DNA from: Streptomyces sp. S.PB5
GTDB taxonomy: Bacteria; Actinomycetota; Actinomycetes; Streptomycetales; Streptomycetaceae
NCBI RefSeq assembly: GCF_030403745.1
Contig: NZ_JAQMWP010000010.1
Coordinates: forward strand, 248,001 to 312,000
DNA length: 64,000 nt
Reading direction: 5' to 3'
Shown: positions 15,885-23,386 of the stretch, piece by piece
Numbering within the stretch: the stretch's first letter is position 1
Layout: the number at the start of each line of letters is the position of its first letter
The notes under the pieces: generated by a model
What the model was told of the DNA's origin: nothing
The model's database searches: none
The model's input: the letters and a program-made list of their open reading frames with translations, nothing else
Made by a program: the position numbers and the translations under genes

Positions 15885-17128
15885 GGTGCCTCCTCGGCCG
15901 AGGCCAGCCTGAGGAACGCGCGGAGCTGGGAAGCGGCGAACTCCGGGTCCGTGGCTTCGGCAGCCACCGCGGCCAGCTCCGCCAGCACGGCGTCCCGCCC
16001 GCACACGAGGGGCAGGCCGAGCCGCCGCAGCACCATGGCGAGAAACTCGCGGACCAGGCGCGGGTACCAGCCCGTACCGTCCAGGGCGTAGGCCAGGGCC
16101 GCCCCGGGCTCCCCGGCCACGAGCCCGGGGTGACCGCGAACCCGGTGCCCCGGCCTGGTGCGCCGGTCGAGGTATTCGCAGTAGGCCACGACGAAACGGG
16201 CGGGGTCGGCGAGGGGACTGCCGGCCGTCCGAGCGCGCTCCCAGTCGACGACACCGGAGACCTGGCCCTCTCGGAGCAGGATGTTCCCGGCCCAGAAGTC
16301 CCCGTGCACCGCGGTCGTGGGAGCGGCGTATCGGCGCAGTCGGCGGTGCAGGGCGTGCAGCTGCTGCCGGGCACGGTCGTCGTCCGGGCGGTGGTCCGGC
16401 GGGCGGGGCGCCCGCGCCGGGATCTCGAGTGGGGCGGGCTCACCGGCGGTGGCCGACTGGAAGGCCGCCAGCCAGGCCGCTGCCGCGCCGAAGTCCGCGT
16501 GCACCGGTCCCGTACGGGTGTGGTGCCCCGGACGGTGGTACCCGACCAGCATCGGCAGGCCGGGCAGAGCGGTGGTCACGAGTGCCGGCAGGCCCTTGTG
16601 CCGCAGCAGTTCCACGACGGTGGGCACGGTAGGCCGGACCTCGTCCAGCGGCAGTGCCGTCATGGCCCGCAGCCGCTCGGCCTCCCGGACCACGGCGGCC
16701 GCACCGACCGGCTCGGCCGGGACCTTCACGACCAGGGCGGGCCGTGCCGAGCCGGGCGGGAACAGGAGCAGGACGACCCGTGCGTCCGGGTCGTGGCTGT
16801 GGTCCAGCAGGAGCACGGGGCCCGAGGAAGCCAGCAGGCGGTCGACGCCGTCGTCGCGCGCGGCGCCACCGTCTCGTACGGGTACGGTCAGCCCCGGCAC
16901 ACATCGCCGTACCGCCGGAACACCCAGTGCTGCCCGGGCAGCCGGATAGAGCCACGTCGGCAGTGGCGGGGGCACGGACAGCAGGGCCTCGCGGACATAC
17001 GTCAGCACCGCCGGCCGGTCCTCGGCGACCACGATCGGGCGGTGCCGCGACGGCAGTGCCACGTACCGCCGCCCCGGGGGCAGCAGTTGGTGCAGGAGCA
17101 GGGTCCGTTCCGGTGCCGCGGCCCTCAT
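15881..17128 (-). CDS. Aminoglycoside-phosphotransferase-like (APH fold) kinase
   Basis: A 415-residue protein whose C-terminal two thirds have the APH/choline-kinase fold. Visible landmarks are VVKVP (K135, ATP-binding lysine position), EAERL (E149), the catalytic loop VHGDFWAGNILL (D277, N282) and the metal-binding VVDWE (D295). The first 100 residues are not recognised. The family phosphorylates small hydroxyl substrates such as sugars, choline or antibiotics. Nothing here suggests resistance; its place in the polysaccharide operon (ATGA overlaps on both sides) suggests phosphorylation of a sugar or of a lipid- or polymer-linked unit, which is inference. Confidence 0.85.
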   Translation of the reverse strand: MRAAAPERTLLLHQLLPPGRRYVALPSRHRPIVVAEDRPAVLTYVREALLSVPPPLPTWLYPAARAALGVPAVRRCVPGLTVPVRDGGAARDDGVDRLLASSGPVLLLDHSHDPDARVVLLLFPPGSARPALVVKVPAEPVGAAAVVREAERLRAMTALPLDEVRPTVPTVVELLRHKGLPALVTTALPGLPMLVGYHRPGHHTRTGPVHADFGAAAAWLAAFQSATAGEPAPLEIPARAPRPPDHRPDDDRARQQLHALHRRLRRYAAPTTAVHGDFWAGNILLREGQVSGVVDWERARTAGSPLADPARFVVAYCEYLDRRTRPGHRVRGHPGLVAGEPGAALAYALDGTGWYPRLVREFLAMVLRRLGLPLVCGRDAVLAELAAVAAEATDPEFAASQLRAFLRLASAEEAP

Positions 17129-18579
17129 GACAGCACCGCGAACGGTCGTAGCCGGGCCACCGGACGGGCCAGGCCGTTACCGGACAGGATGGCCATCGCC
17201 GCGTCGACGCCGGCGTCGTCCAGCTGAGGGACACTGCGCGGTGCGGGCCGGTCGTAGCTGAAGCGCAGTGTGTGCCGGTGCCGTGGGTCCGGACCGCTGC
17301 GGCCGCTGCGTTCGAAGGCACCGATGATGCTGCCGGTGCCGTGACAGGCGGTGTAGAGACTGCGCTTCGCCTGTGCCGCCGGGACGCACAGGAACGACGA
17401 CGTGCGGTTCGTGCCGGGCACCAGCAGCGGCTGGCCGGTGTGCGCGAAGACCGGGTGGCCCGCCATGAGCGGCGGTGTCCACGCCCGGGCCGCGTTGTGC
17501 CGGTGCACGAACGCGGGCTCGCCGTCGACGAGTTCCTCGTAGACGGAATTGTGCGGCGAGTCCACCACGAGCCGCAGTGAGGCGCCGAAGGCGATCCGGG
17601 CGACGCTGCGCAGGGTGGCGTAGGTGGCCAGCCGGTAGGCGAAGCCGTAGTTCATGGCGAGCCGCTGCGCCATCAGCAGTCGTCGGCCCTCGTCGCCGTC
17701 GACGGGCACCGGAGGGCAGCCGTGGCGGAAGTACGCCGCGTACCGCCGTCGGGCCTGCGCCGGACTGCCCGCCCCCAGAAGGTGCGACAGCGGCTTCTGC
17801 ACCGCCATCTCGGCACGCAGCAGTCGGGACGCCGCGAGCCGCCGCGCGTACAGTTCGCCGAGCTGGCCGGTCAGTACACCCCCGCCGTTGTGGAACTGCA
17901 GGGTCACCTGGCCCTTGCGCACCCCGAGTTGCTCGGCGATGCCGGGATCCAGTACCTCTTCGACCTCCTGGAGCTCCAGGAAATGAGTGCTGGGGCCGAT
18001 GCCGCCGAAGCGCAGTCGGGCCAACTGCACGCACAGCCACGGAAGTTCGCGGCGGGCGCGCTGTGCGCCGCCGAACTCCTCGACCGGGAGGTGACCGAAC
18101 TCCTCGATCCGCTCAAGATCTGCGGCGTCCAGACCGAATCGGTCGGCGGCGAACCGGGCGCCTTCGACGGCCGCCCGCAGCACCTCGGCGCGGGACAACT
18201 CGAACTTCCAGCGCGGCGGGTCGGGGTACCTCCGGCGGACGCGGCCGTAGAACTCCTCGACGGCTCTGTCGGAGGGGCGCGGCACGTCCAGCACGGCCAG
18301 CGCCATCCCGCAGTTCAGCGCCGCGTCGGTCAGGGCGGGGCGGATCGATCCTCGGGTGGCGACCGCGATGCTCGACGGCATCTCCGACTTGCCCTTGTGG
18401 CAGAAGTCCGGCAGCACCACCGGAGGAGCGGCCAGATCCGCCGACTCGGTGCCGTGGCGGAGCCGGCCCAGCAGTGCCGGGTCGGCGGGGGCCTCGGCGC
18501 TGTCGAACACGGTGAGGCCGACGGCCCCGGTGCCGTCGGCCGGACCGTGGTGCGTTGCGTTGATGATGTCGACGCGCAC
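17125..18579 (-). CDS. Divergent RtcB-like protein in a polysaccharide operon
   Basis: A 484-residue protein that aligns by eye to the RNA ligase RtcB. Matching blocks are LPDFCHKGKSEMPSSIAVAT (RtcB: MPD-H-G-G...), NCGM (C90), STHFLELQ (H199, E202), FHNGGG (H230), DSPHNSVYEE (H343), FVHRHNAARAW, PLLVPGTNRTSSFL and ACHGTGSII (H413). These correspond to the Pyrococcus horikoshii metal ligands C98, H203, H234 and H329 and to the guanylated H404. Two usually conserved residues differ: the Asp three before C98 is Ala87 and the Asn before H203 is Thr198. RtcB joins RNA 2',3'-cyclic phosphate and 5'-OH ends with GTP and Mn2+; whether this relative acts on RNA or on another phosphodiester is unknown. 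GTG 18579 has AGGAG upstream. It overlaps the APH-like kinase by ATGA, so both are made together. Confidence 0.85.
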   Translation of the reverse strand: MRVDIINATHHGPADGTGAVGLTVFDSAEAPADPALLGRLRHGTESADLAAPPVVLPDFCHKGKSEMPSSIAVATRGSIRPALTDAALNCGMALAVLDVPRPSDRAVEEFYGRVRRRYPDPPRWKFELSRAEVLRAAVEGARFAADRFGLDAADLERIEEFGHLPVEEFGGAQRARRELPWLCVQLARLRFGGIGPSTHFLELQEVEEVLDPGIAEQLGVRKGQVTLQFHNGGGVLTGQLGELYARRLAASRLLRAEMAVQKPLSHLLGAGSPAQARRRYAAYFRHGCPPVPVDGDEGRRLLMAQRLAMNYGFAYRLATYATLRSVARIAFGASLRLVVDSPHNSVYEELVDGEPAFVHRHNAARAWTPPLMAGHPVFAHTGQPLLVPGTNRTSSFLCVPAAQAKRSLYTACHGTGSIIGAFERSGRSGPDPRHRHTLRFSYDRPAPRSVPQLDDAGVDAAMAILSGNGLARPVARLRPFAVLS

Positions 18580-18593
18580 GAGGACTCCTCGGG

Positions 18594-19721
18594 TCAGGTG
18601 GGTTCGCAGGCGTAGGCGGCGGTCAGCTCCGCGCCCAGCGCCCTGCCGCTGAAGCCGTCGCCGATCCGCGCCCGGGCCGCGGTGGCGAGCCGCTGCGCCT
18701 CCCGCGGGTGATCCAGCAGATGACCGACCGCCCGGGCCAGCAGGTCGGGCCGCTGCGGGGGCACCAGCAGTCCGGTACGACCCGGCACCACCACGTCCGG
18801 CACGGAATTGACGGCCGTGGCCACCACGGGAATCCCGCCGGCCATCGCCTCGACGACGGCGACCGGGAGCCCCTCGTACCGACTCGGCAGGGCGAACACG
18901 TCGAAGGCCGGAAGGAGGTCCGGGACGTCCGGGCGCTCCCCGGCCAGTACCACCGACGCCTGTTCTCGTGTGATCAACTCCCGGACCGTCCGGGTCAGTT
19001 CGCCCCCGCCTATCCACACCCCCGTGACATCGGAGCGGCCCAGCGCGAGCACGGCACGGACAAAGGTCTCGGGGTTCTTCTGGTAGGCGAGCCGCCCGAC
19101 GGCTCCCACCACCGGGCCCGTGCCGGTCAGGCCGAGCGCCTTGCGGGCCCGTGCCCGGGCGGCAGGCGTCCTGTCCGGGCAGTTGGGCTCCACCGGGACA
19201 CCGATCGTGCGGACCCGCTCGGGCGGCACGAGGCCGCGGCGCACCACCTCGACCGACACGGCCGAGCCGACACACAGCGCGACGTCGGTGAAGCGTCCGA
19301 CGGTGCGCTCGACACCGATGTACGCGGTGCGCCGGGCAGCCGACTGGAACTCGTGATACGGCAGCCCGTGGAACGTGTGGACGATCCGGGGCACCCCGGT
19401 CCGCCGGGCCGCCAGCCGCCCCAGCGTGCCCGCCTTGGCGCTGTGGGTGTGCACGATGTCGAACCCCCGTCGTGCGAACAGCCGGGTCAGCCGCTGCAGG
19501 GCGAGCAGGTCGTGGAGGGGCGCGACCGGCGAGCGCAGCGTCGGCTCGACGACCACCTCGATGCCGGACCCGGCGGCGAGTTCGAGCAGCCGGTCCCCCT
19601 GTCCGGTGATGATCGTGGTGCGGTACACGGCCGGGTCCAGGGCCTGTGCGCCACGCAGGGCGACGATGCCCGCTCCGGCCTCGAACCGGGTGATGACGGT
19701 GGCCACCCGCAGCCTGCTCAT
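18594..19721 (-). CDS. Family GT4 glycosyltransferase
   Basis: A 375-residue GT-B glycosyltransferase. The N-terminal acceptor domain contains DIVHTHSAKAGTLGRLAAR and HTFHGLPYH; the C-terminal donor domain contains VVGAVGRLAYQKNPETFVRA and the nucleotide-sugar motif PSRYEGLPVAVVEAMAGGIPVVAT with its paired glutamates (E-x7-E). It transfers a sugar from a nucleotide donor with retention, in the cytoplasm, onto the lipid-linked first sugar. It is the only classical glycosyltransferase in the locus. Start overlaps the upstream stop (ATGA); 14 bp separate it from the RtcB-like gene. Confidence 0.94.
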   Translation of the reverse strand: MSRLRVATVITRFEAGAGIVALRGAQALDPAVYRTTIITGQGDRLLELAAGSGIEVVVEPTLRSPVAPLHDLLALQRLTRLFARRGFDIVHTHSAKAGTLGRLAARRTGVPRIVHTFHGLPYHEFQSAARRTAYIGVERTVGRFTDVALCVGSAVSVEVVRRGLVPPERVRTIGVPVEPNCPDRTPAARARARKALGLTGTGPVVGAVGRLAYQKNPETFVRAVLALGRSDVTGVWIGGGELTRTVRELITREQASVVLAGERPDVPDLLPAFDVFALPSRYEGLPVAVVEAMAGGIPVVATAVNSVPDVVVPGRTGLLVPPQRPDLLARAVGHLLDHPREAQRLATAARARIGDGFSGRALGAELTAAYACEPT

Positions 19722-20713
19722 GGCGTCGCCTCCGCCCGCTCCAGGGTCTCGGAGGCAAGGCGGTACAGCGCGGCGAGCCCTTCCTCCGGCCGGTCGCCGA
19801 GGGTGAGCTCGACGGCCGGAAGCCGCCGGACGAGCCGCAGTGCCACCGACTCCACCGGGGGGTGGGCGGGCCCTCGTCCCGTCCCCAGAGCGAGGGCCGC
19901 CGCGAAGGGCCAGTAACGGCGCAGTTCCCCGGCCAGATACGTGGCGGTGACCAGGGACCGTGCCGCCTGGCCGGGCTCCAGGGGACGCACCGTCGGCCGG
20001 CCGGCGACTGCTTTGCGCAGTACCACGAGCCGGTCCGGGCGCAGGGCGTCCACCCGCCCGAGCAGGGGGCGTTCGGTACGCCCGTAGGACATGTGACGGC
20101 CGCGGCCGCCCTGAAGCCGCATGGGCTCGACCAGCCCGTGGACGTCCACGCCGTCGGTGACGCACAGGTTGTCGGAGCAGGCCCGCTCCCCGGCCGTGAC
20201 GGCGCCCAGCACCAGCGTCGACCGGCCCACCCCGCCCGGACCGGCCAGCAGCGGCACCGCGGTACCGAGAGTCACCGCACCGGCGTGCACCGGCACCCGG
20301 CCCCGGCAGCCGGCCCACCACAGCGCCGGGTACTGCAGCAGTGCGGCTCGCGCCAGCAGGTGGAACCGGGAGCGCAGCAGTCGTGCGGCGAGGCGCTCGC
20401 GGGCAGGCGGACTCCAGCGTGCCTCGACCAGCAGCCGCCGGGCAGCGACCGTGAGCCTCAGGTCGAACCCGCTGCCGCAGGCGTTGGACAGCACCACCGC
20501 GTCGTCCCGGGCGTATCCGCCACGGCACAGCGGAGCCCAGCCGCGCACGTCGAACGGTCGGTTGTGCGACTGCACCTCGACGCGCACGTCCGCGGTGTCC
20601 GTGCCCGAGGGGCGCCAGGCCCCCGCGCCGCCTTCGGACAGCAGCCGGGACAGCGACGGCGAAGGGCAGTCCACCACGAGACGCTGCCCGGCCTGGATCA
20701 GCAGAGCCTGCAT
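19718..20713 (-). CDS. HPr-kinase-like P-loop protein of polysaccharide operons
   Basis: A 331-residue protein with an HPr serine kinase-like C-domain fold. A VPVHAGAVTLGTAVPLLAGPGGVGRSTLVLGAV block (about residues 141-172) places the P-loop at 158-166; downstream come ACSDNLCVTDG and a mixed strand/helix region to the end. The invariant Walker A lysine is Arg here (GPGGVGRST), so ATP binding or catalysis may be altered. Such proteins occur in exopolysaccharide operons next to chain-length genes; their substrate is not established. Overlaps: TGATG with the Wzz-like gene upstream, ATGA with the GT4 gene downstream. Confidence 0.75.
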   Translation of the reverse strand: MQALLIQAGQRLVVDCPSPSLSRLLSEGGAGAWRPSGTDTADVRVEVQSHNRPFDVRGWAPLCRGGYARDDAVVLSNACGSGFDLRLTVAARRLLVEARWSPPARERLAARLLRSRFHLLARAALLQYPALWWAGCRGRVPVHAGAVTLGTAVPLLAGPGGVGRSTLVLGAVTAGERACSDNLCVTDGVDVHGLVEPMRLQGGRGRHMSYGRTERPLLGRVDALRPDRLVVLRKAVAGRPTVRPLEPGQAARSLVTATYLAGELRRYWPFAAALALGTGRGPAHPPVESVALRLVRRLPAVELTLGDRPEEGLAALYRLASETLERAEATP

Positions 20714-22110
20714 CAGCCACGCTCCGATCGGGCCGCCTTGCGGGACCGGCGAGTGGAGTGATCCCCCAGGACGCCGATGACCTGCCAACCGGTCGCGGCC
20801 ACAAGGTTGCGCACCCTGCGCAGCTCGGCGTAGGGGGGAAATTCCGGTTCGACGACGAGCAGGACGTGCCGGGCGGTGTCGGAGACGTCGTCCACCTGGT
20901 GCAAGGCACGGACCCGGACGGCGGTGGCGGGCCGGGGAACGGCACGGCCGTCCGTGAGGGCGGTGGCCTCGCGTATGCGTGAGGTGGTGAGCGTGCGGAT
21001 GAGCCCGTAGTGCTCCTGGCCGTCGTTGCCGTCGGGGACCGTCCCCGCGGCGTGCGGCCCGCCGAGGTGACCCGCCCGCAGCTCCGGGTCCGGCCCGCTG
21101 CCGGGGACGACGGACAGGTCGAGCCGTGCCTCGAGTTCCTTCGCGAGCGTGCCCAGCCGCTCCTCGCCGGCCGGTCCGGTCAGCACCACGGTTCCCGCCC
21201 TGGTGCGCGCGACGGCTCGGCGCAGCGCGACGACCGTTTCGGTGTGGAGGCAGGCGGGCGCCCCGGGACCGGCTTTGCGGCCGCGGCGTTCGGTCGTGCG
21301 GAGACGGCCCAGCACAGGGGCGTCGAGTTCGCGGGCGAATGCGCTCGGCCCGGCGACATGAGGTCGGAAGACCTCCAGCAGCGTCACGGCCAGCAGCCCC
21401 GCGACGAGCCCGCCCATCCCGGCGAGCGCCATGTCGGTGCGGGACAGCGGAGGCACGGGAACGGCGTCGCTGGCAGGGGAGAGCAGGGAGGCGGTGCGGT
21501 CGCCGAGACCGGCGGCCTCCGCGGCGCGCAGGGAGGCCTGAACGTCCTGGATCTGTTGGTCGAGAGAGCTCAGCTCGGCGGTGAGCCGCCCGGATTCGGC
21601 CGCGTCCTTGGCACCCGGCAGCTCTCCGGCGACCCGTACCCGCTCGTCGTGGAGGGCGGCCTCACGGTCCGTCAGCTGGGTGACCAGCAGGTTTCCGGTC
21701 CCGTTGAAGAAGGTCACGAGTTCCTCGGACAACGCGCCGGCCAGTTTCTCGGCCGTTCTGGGGTCGGCGTCGGTGACCTTGACGGTGAACACGGAGGAGC
21801 CGCCCAGCCGGGAGACTCTGGTCTCCTTGGCCACCTGGGCGGGGGTGCGGTCGGTGACCTTCGACTCCTCGAGGGCCGTCGACACGACGGAACTACTGGT
21901 GGCGACGGCTTTCACCCGGCTGAGCATGGCGTTGGCCTGCACGTCCGTCGCAGGCAGCGTGGCCGAGGCCTGGACCCGCGCCTTGGAGACGTACGCTCGC
22001 GCGTCACGGAGTTCGAGCACACCCACGACGAGCATCGGCAGGACGATGAACAGCACGAGAAGCCGCCAGTGTCCTCCGACGGTGCGGCGCAGAGCTTCGT
22101 TGAATTCCAT
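20713..22110 (-). CDS. Wzz-like polysaccharide co-polymerase with degenerate kinase-like domain
   Basis: A 465-residue protein. Residues 1-245 are a chain-length determinant: first membrane helix at about 17-35 (LLVLFIVLPMLVVGVLEL), an extracellular coiled region, and a second helix near 225-245 (MALAGMGGLVAGLLAVTLLEVF). The rest resembles the cytoplasmic tyrosine-kinase (BY-kinase) domain, but the Walker A site is lost (VVLTGPAGEERLG) and no tyrosine-rich tail is seen, so it is probably an inactive regulatory domain. It would set chain length with the Wzy protein. First gene of the leftward operon; its promoter must lie in 22111-22186, shared with the divergent gene. Confidence 0.88.
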   Translation of the reverse strand: MEFNEALRRTVGGHWRLLVLFIVLPMLVVGVLELRDARAYVSKARVQASATLPATDVQANAMLSRVKAVATSSSVVSTALEESKVTDRTPAQVAKETRVSRLGGSSVFTVKVTDADPRTAEKLAGALSEELVTFFNGTGNLLVTQLTDREAALHDERVRVAGELPGAKDAAESGRLTAELSSLDQQIQDVQASLRAAEAAGLGDRTASLLSPASDAVPVPPLSRTDMALAGMGGLVAGLLAVTLLEVFRPHVAGPSAFARELDAPVLGRLRTTERRGRKAGPGAPACLHTETVVALRRAVARTRAGTVVLTGPAGEERLGTLAKELEARLDLSVVPGSGPDPELRAGHLGGPHAAGTVPDGNDGQEHYGLIRTLTTSRIREATALTDGRAVPRPATAVRVRALHQVDDVSDTARHVLLVVEPEFPPYAELRRVRNLVAATGWQVIGVLGDHSTRRSRKAARSERG

Positions 22111-22186
22111 CGCACAACCTCAGTAGGCTCGAAAAGAGGCTTTTGTCGTAATAGCCGGAAATCTTCAGTGAGTGGGAGGCATGCCG

Positions 22187-23041
22187 ATGGCCGACCTCCG
22201 TGCCCGTCGCCGACGGCGGCGCAGATTCCTCGCGGTGTTCGCCTCCGGTCTGCTGCTGGTGGCGACGCTCTCCTGTCGGCAGGTCTCCTCGTCGGGGGAG
22301 CCCGACGGGTCCGCGTCGAGCGGAGGGTTCCTCTCCGTGGCCCTCAACACCACGGACCCGGCGACCGCGCGCTACGGCTACTCGCTGATCGACGTCACGC
22401 CCGAACGGGTCTCGCAGGTCACCACCGGGCAGCGTGCACTGGTGTGGCTCGGCGGCTACGACAAGGAGCGCTGTGTCTGGAACTGGAGCGACGCGGAGGT
22501 CAGGGATCGCTTCGAGCGCTATGCGCTGGCCCGGTCGCCCGGGATCGCCGGATACTTCGTGGCGGATGAGCCCAACACCAACCGCAACTGCCCCTTGGCC
22601 GCCGCCGACGTACGCGACCGGTCCGCGCTCGTGCGGGCCCTCGATCCGGACACCGACCGGTTTACGGTGGTCAACGTCGACAAGCCCGAGCACTTCGCTG
22701 CTTTCCGTGGCACGACGGATGTGATGAGCGTGAATGTGTACCCCTGCCTGGTCGGTGAGCCCTGCGACTGGTCCAAGATCCCTCAGGTCCTCGAGCGGCT
22801 GGAGGAGGCGGGCGTGACCCGGTACATGGGCATGCTCCAGGCGTTCTCCTTCGAGCAGTGGCGCTGGCCGACGGCCGAGGAGCTGACCGGGATGATCGCG
22901 CAGTGGCAGCGCTCCGCGTGGCTGGGGCAGATGACCTTCTCCTGGGAGTACGAGGGCGGCGAGCTGGCCGAACACCCGGAGCTGCTCCGTGTGCTGAAGA
23001 GGCTCAACGACGCACCGCACGAGCTGTTCCCGCTTCCCTGA
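22187..23041 (+). CDS. Secreted TIM-barrel-like protein (possible lipoprotein, glycosidase-like)
   Basis: A 284-residue exported protein. Its signal has a very basic start (RRRRRRRFLAVF), a hydrophobic core (FASGLLLVATLSC) and a cysteine at 30, but the -3 residue is Thr, so the lipobox is imperfect and free secretion is possible. The mature part has the pattern of a small glycoside-hydrolase-like barrel: LVWLGGYDKERCVWNW, IAGYFVADEPNTN, a strand-4-type acid site in ADEP, then VMSVNVYPCL and a late MTFSWEYEGG. The exact family is not recognised. ATG 22187 is chosen for its 7-base spacing from GGGAGG; ATG 22181 is too close. It is divergent from the Wzz-like gene and may trim or bind the polymer outside the cell. 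Confidence 0.7.
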   Translation: MADLRARRRRRRRFLAVFASGLLLVATLSCRQVSSSGEPDGSASSGGFLSVALNTTDPATARYGYSLIDVTPERVSQVTTGQRALVWLGGYDKERCVWNWSDAEVRDRFERYALARSPGIAGYFVADEPNTNRNCPLAAADVRDRSALVRALDPDTDRFTVVNVDKPEHFAAFRGTTDVMSVNVYPCLVGEPCDWSKIPQVLERLEEAGVTRYMGMLQAFSFEQWRWPTAEELTGMIAQWQRSAWLGQMTFSWEYEGGELAEHPELLRVLKRLNDAPHELFPLP

Positions 23042-23053
23042 GAGGCCGCCCCC

Positions 23054-23079
23054 GTACGTTTACAACGTATATATACACG
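23054..23079. promoter_or_regulatory. Locus operator copy B
   Basis: Matches copy A at 21 of 26 positions. Core: GTACGTTTACA, one base, CGTATATATAC. It lies 13 bp after the stop of the secreted-protein gene and 92 bp upstream of copy C, so B and C may act as a pair on the promoter of the downstream genes. Confidence 0.65.
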
Positions 23080-23143
23080 TTTGACCGATTTGGATGCAAT
23101 GTCAAGAGGGTGTGAGTTGACCTGACCCATTCCTGGAGGGATG

Positions 23144-23171
23144 ATGTACGTATACGGCGTAAATATACGCC
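23144..23171. promoter_or_regulatory. Locus operator copy C
   Basis: 27 of 28 bases are identical to copy A (7226-7253), the only change being the central base of the dyad. Core: GTACGTATACG, one base, CGTAAATATAC. It lies 87 bp before the ATG of the rmlB-like stub and 216 bp before the GH15 gene. Confidence 0.75.
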
Positions 23172-23257
23172 TTTCTCCTCCACGGGGATCGAGGCGCCGA
23201 CGGCGCAGCTGCCGTCGCCGTCGGCGCCGGGACCCGTACGAAGACACAGGTTCCGTC

Positions 23258-23368
23258 ATGGTCACCACCCGCATGCTGGTCACCGGTGGGGCCGGGTTCA
23301 TCGGCTCCCTCCACTTCGCCGCACGATCGCCCGTCTACCCGACATGGATCCGGTCACGGACGAAATGA
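23258..23368 (+). pseudogene. N-terminal stub of an RmlB-type nucleotide-sugar dehydratase
   Basis: An ATG opens a 36-codon frame reading MVTTRMLVTGGAGFIGS, the unmistakable NAD-binding start of an RmlB/GalE-type extended SDR, then LHFAARSPVYP, and stops at 23368. The spacing of the Tyr-Pro pair after the glycine motif is that of dTDP-glucose 4,6-dehydratases (FIGSHFVR...YP). About 300 further codons are missing and the next bases belong to the GH15 gene leader. It stands behind operator copy C, so an operator-controlled dehydratase gene seems to have been deleted down to its first exon-like stub. It may also be a short leader peptide, though that is less likely. Confidence 0.65.
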
Positions 23369-23386
23369 CGGCCGGTGACGTCGGTC

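Noticed and set aside
15881..17128. Aminoglycoside resistance gene
   Set aside because: Only the APH kinase fold is seen; the long unrecognised N-terminus and the position inside a glycan operon argue against a resistance role.
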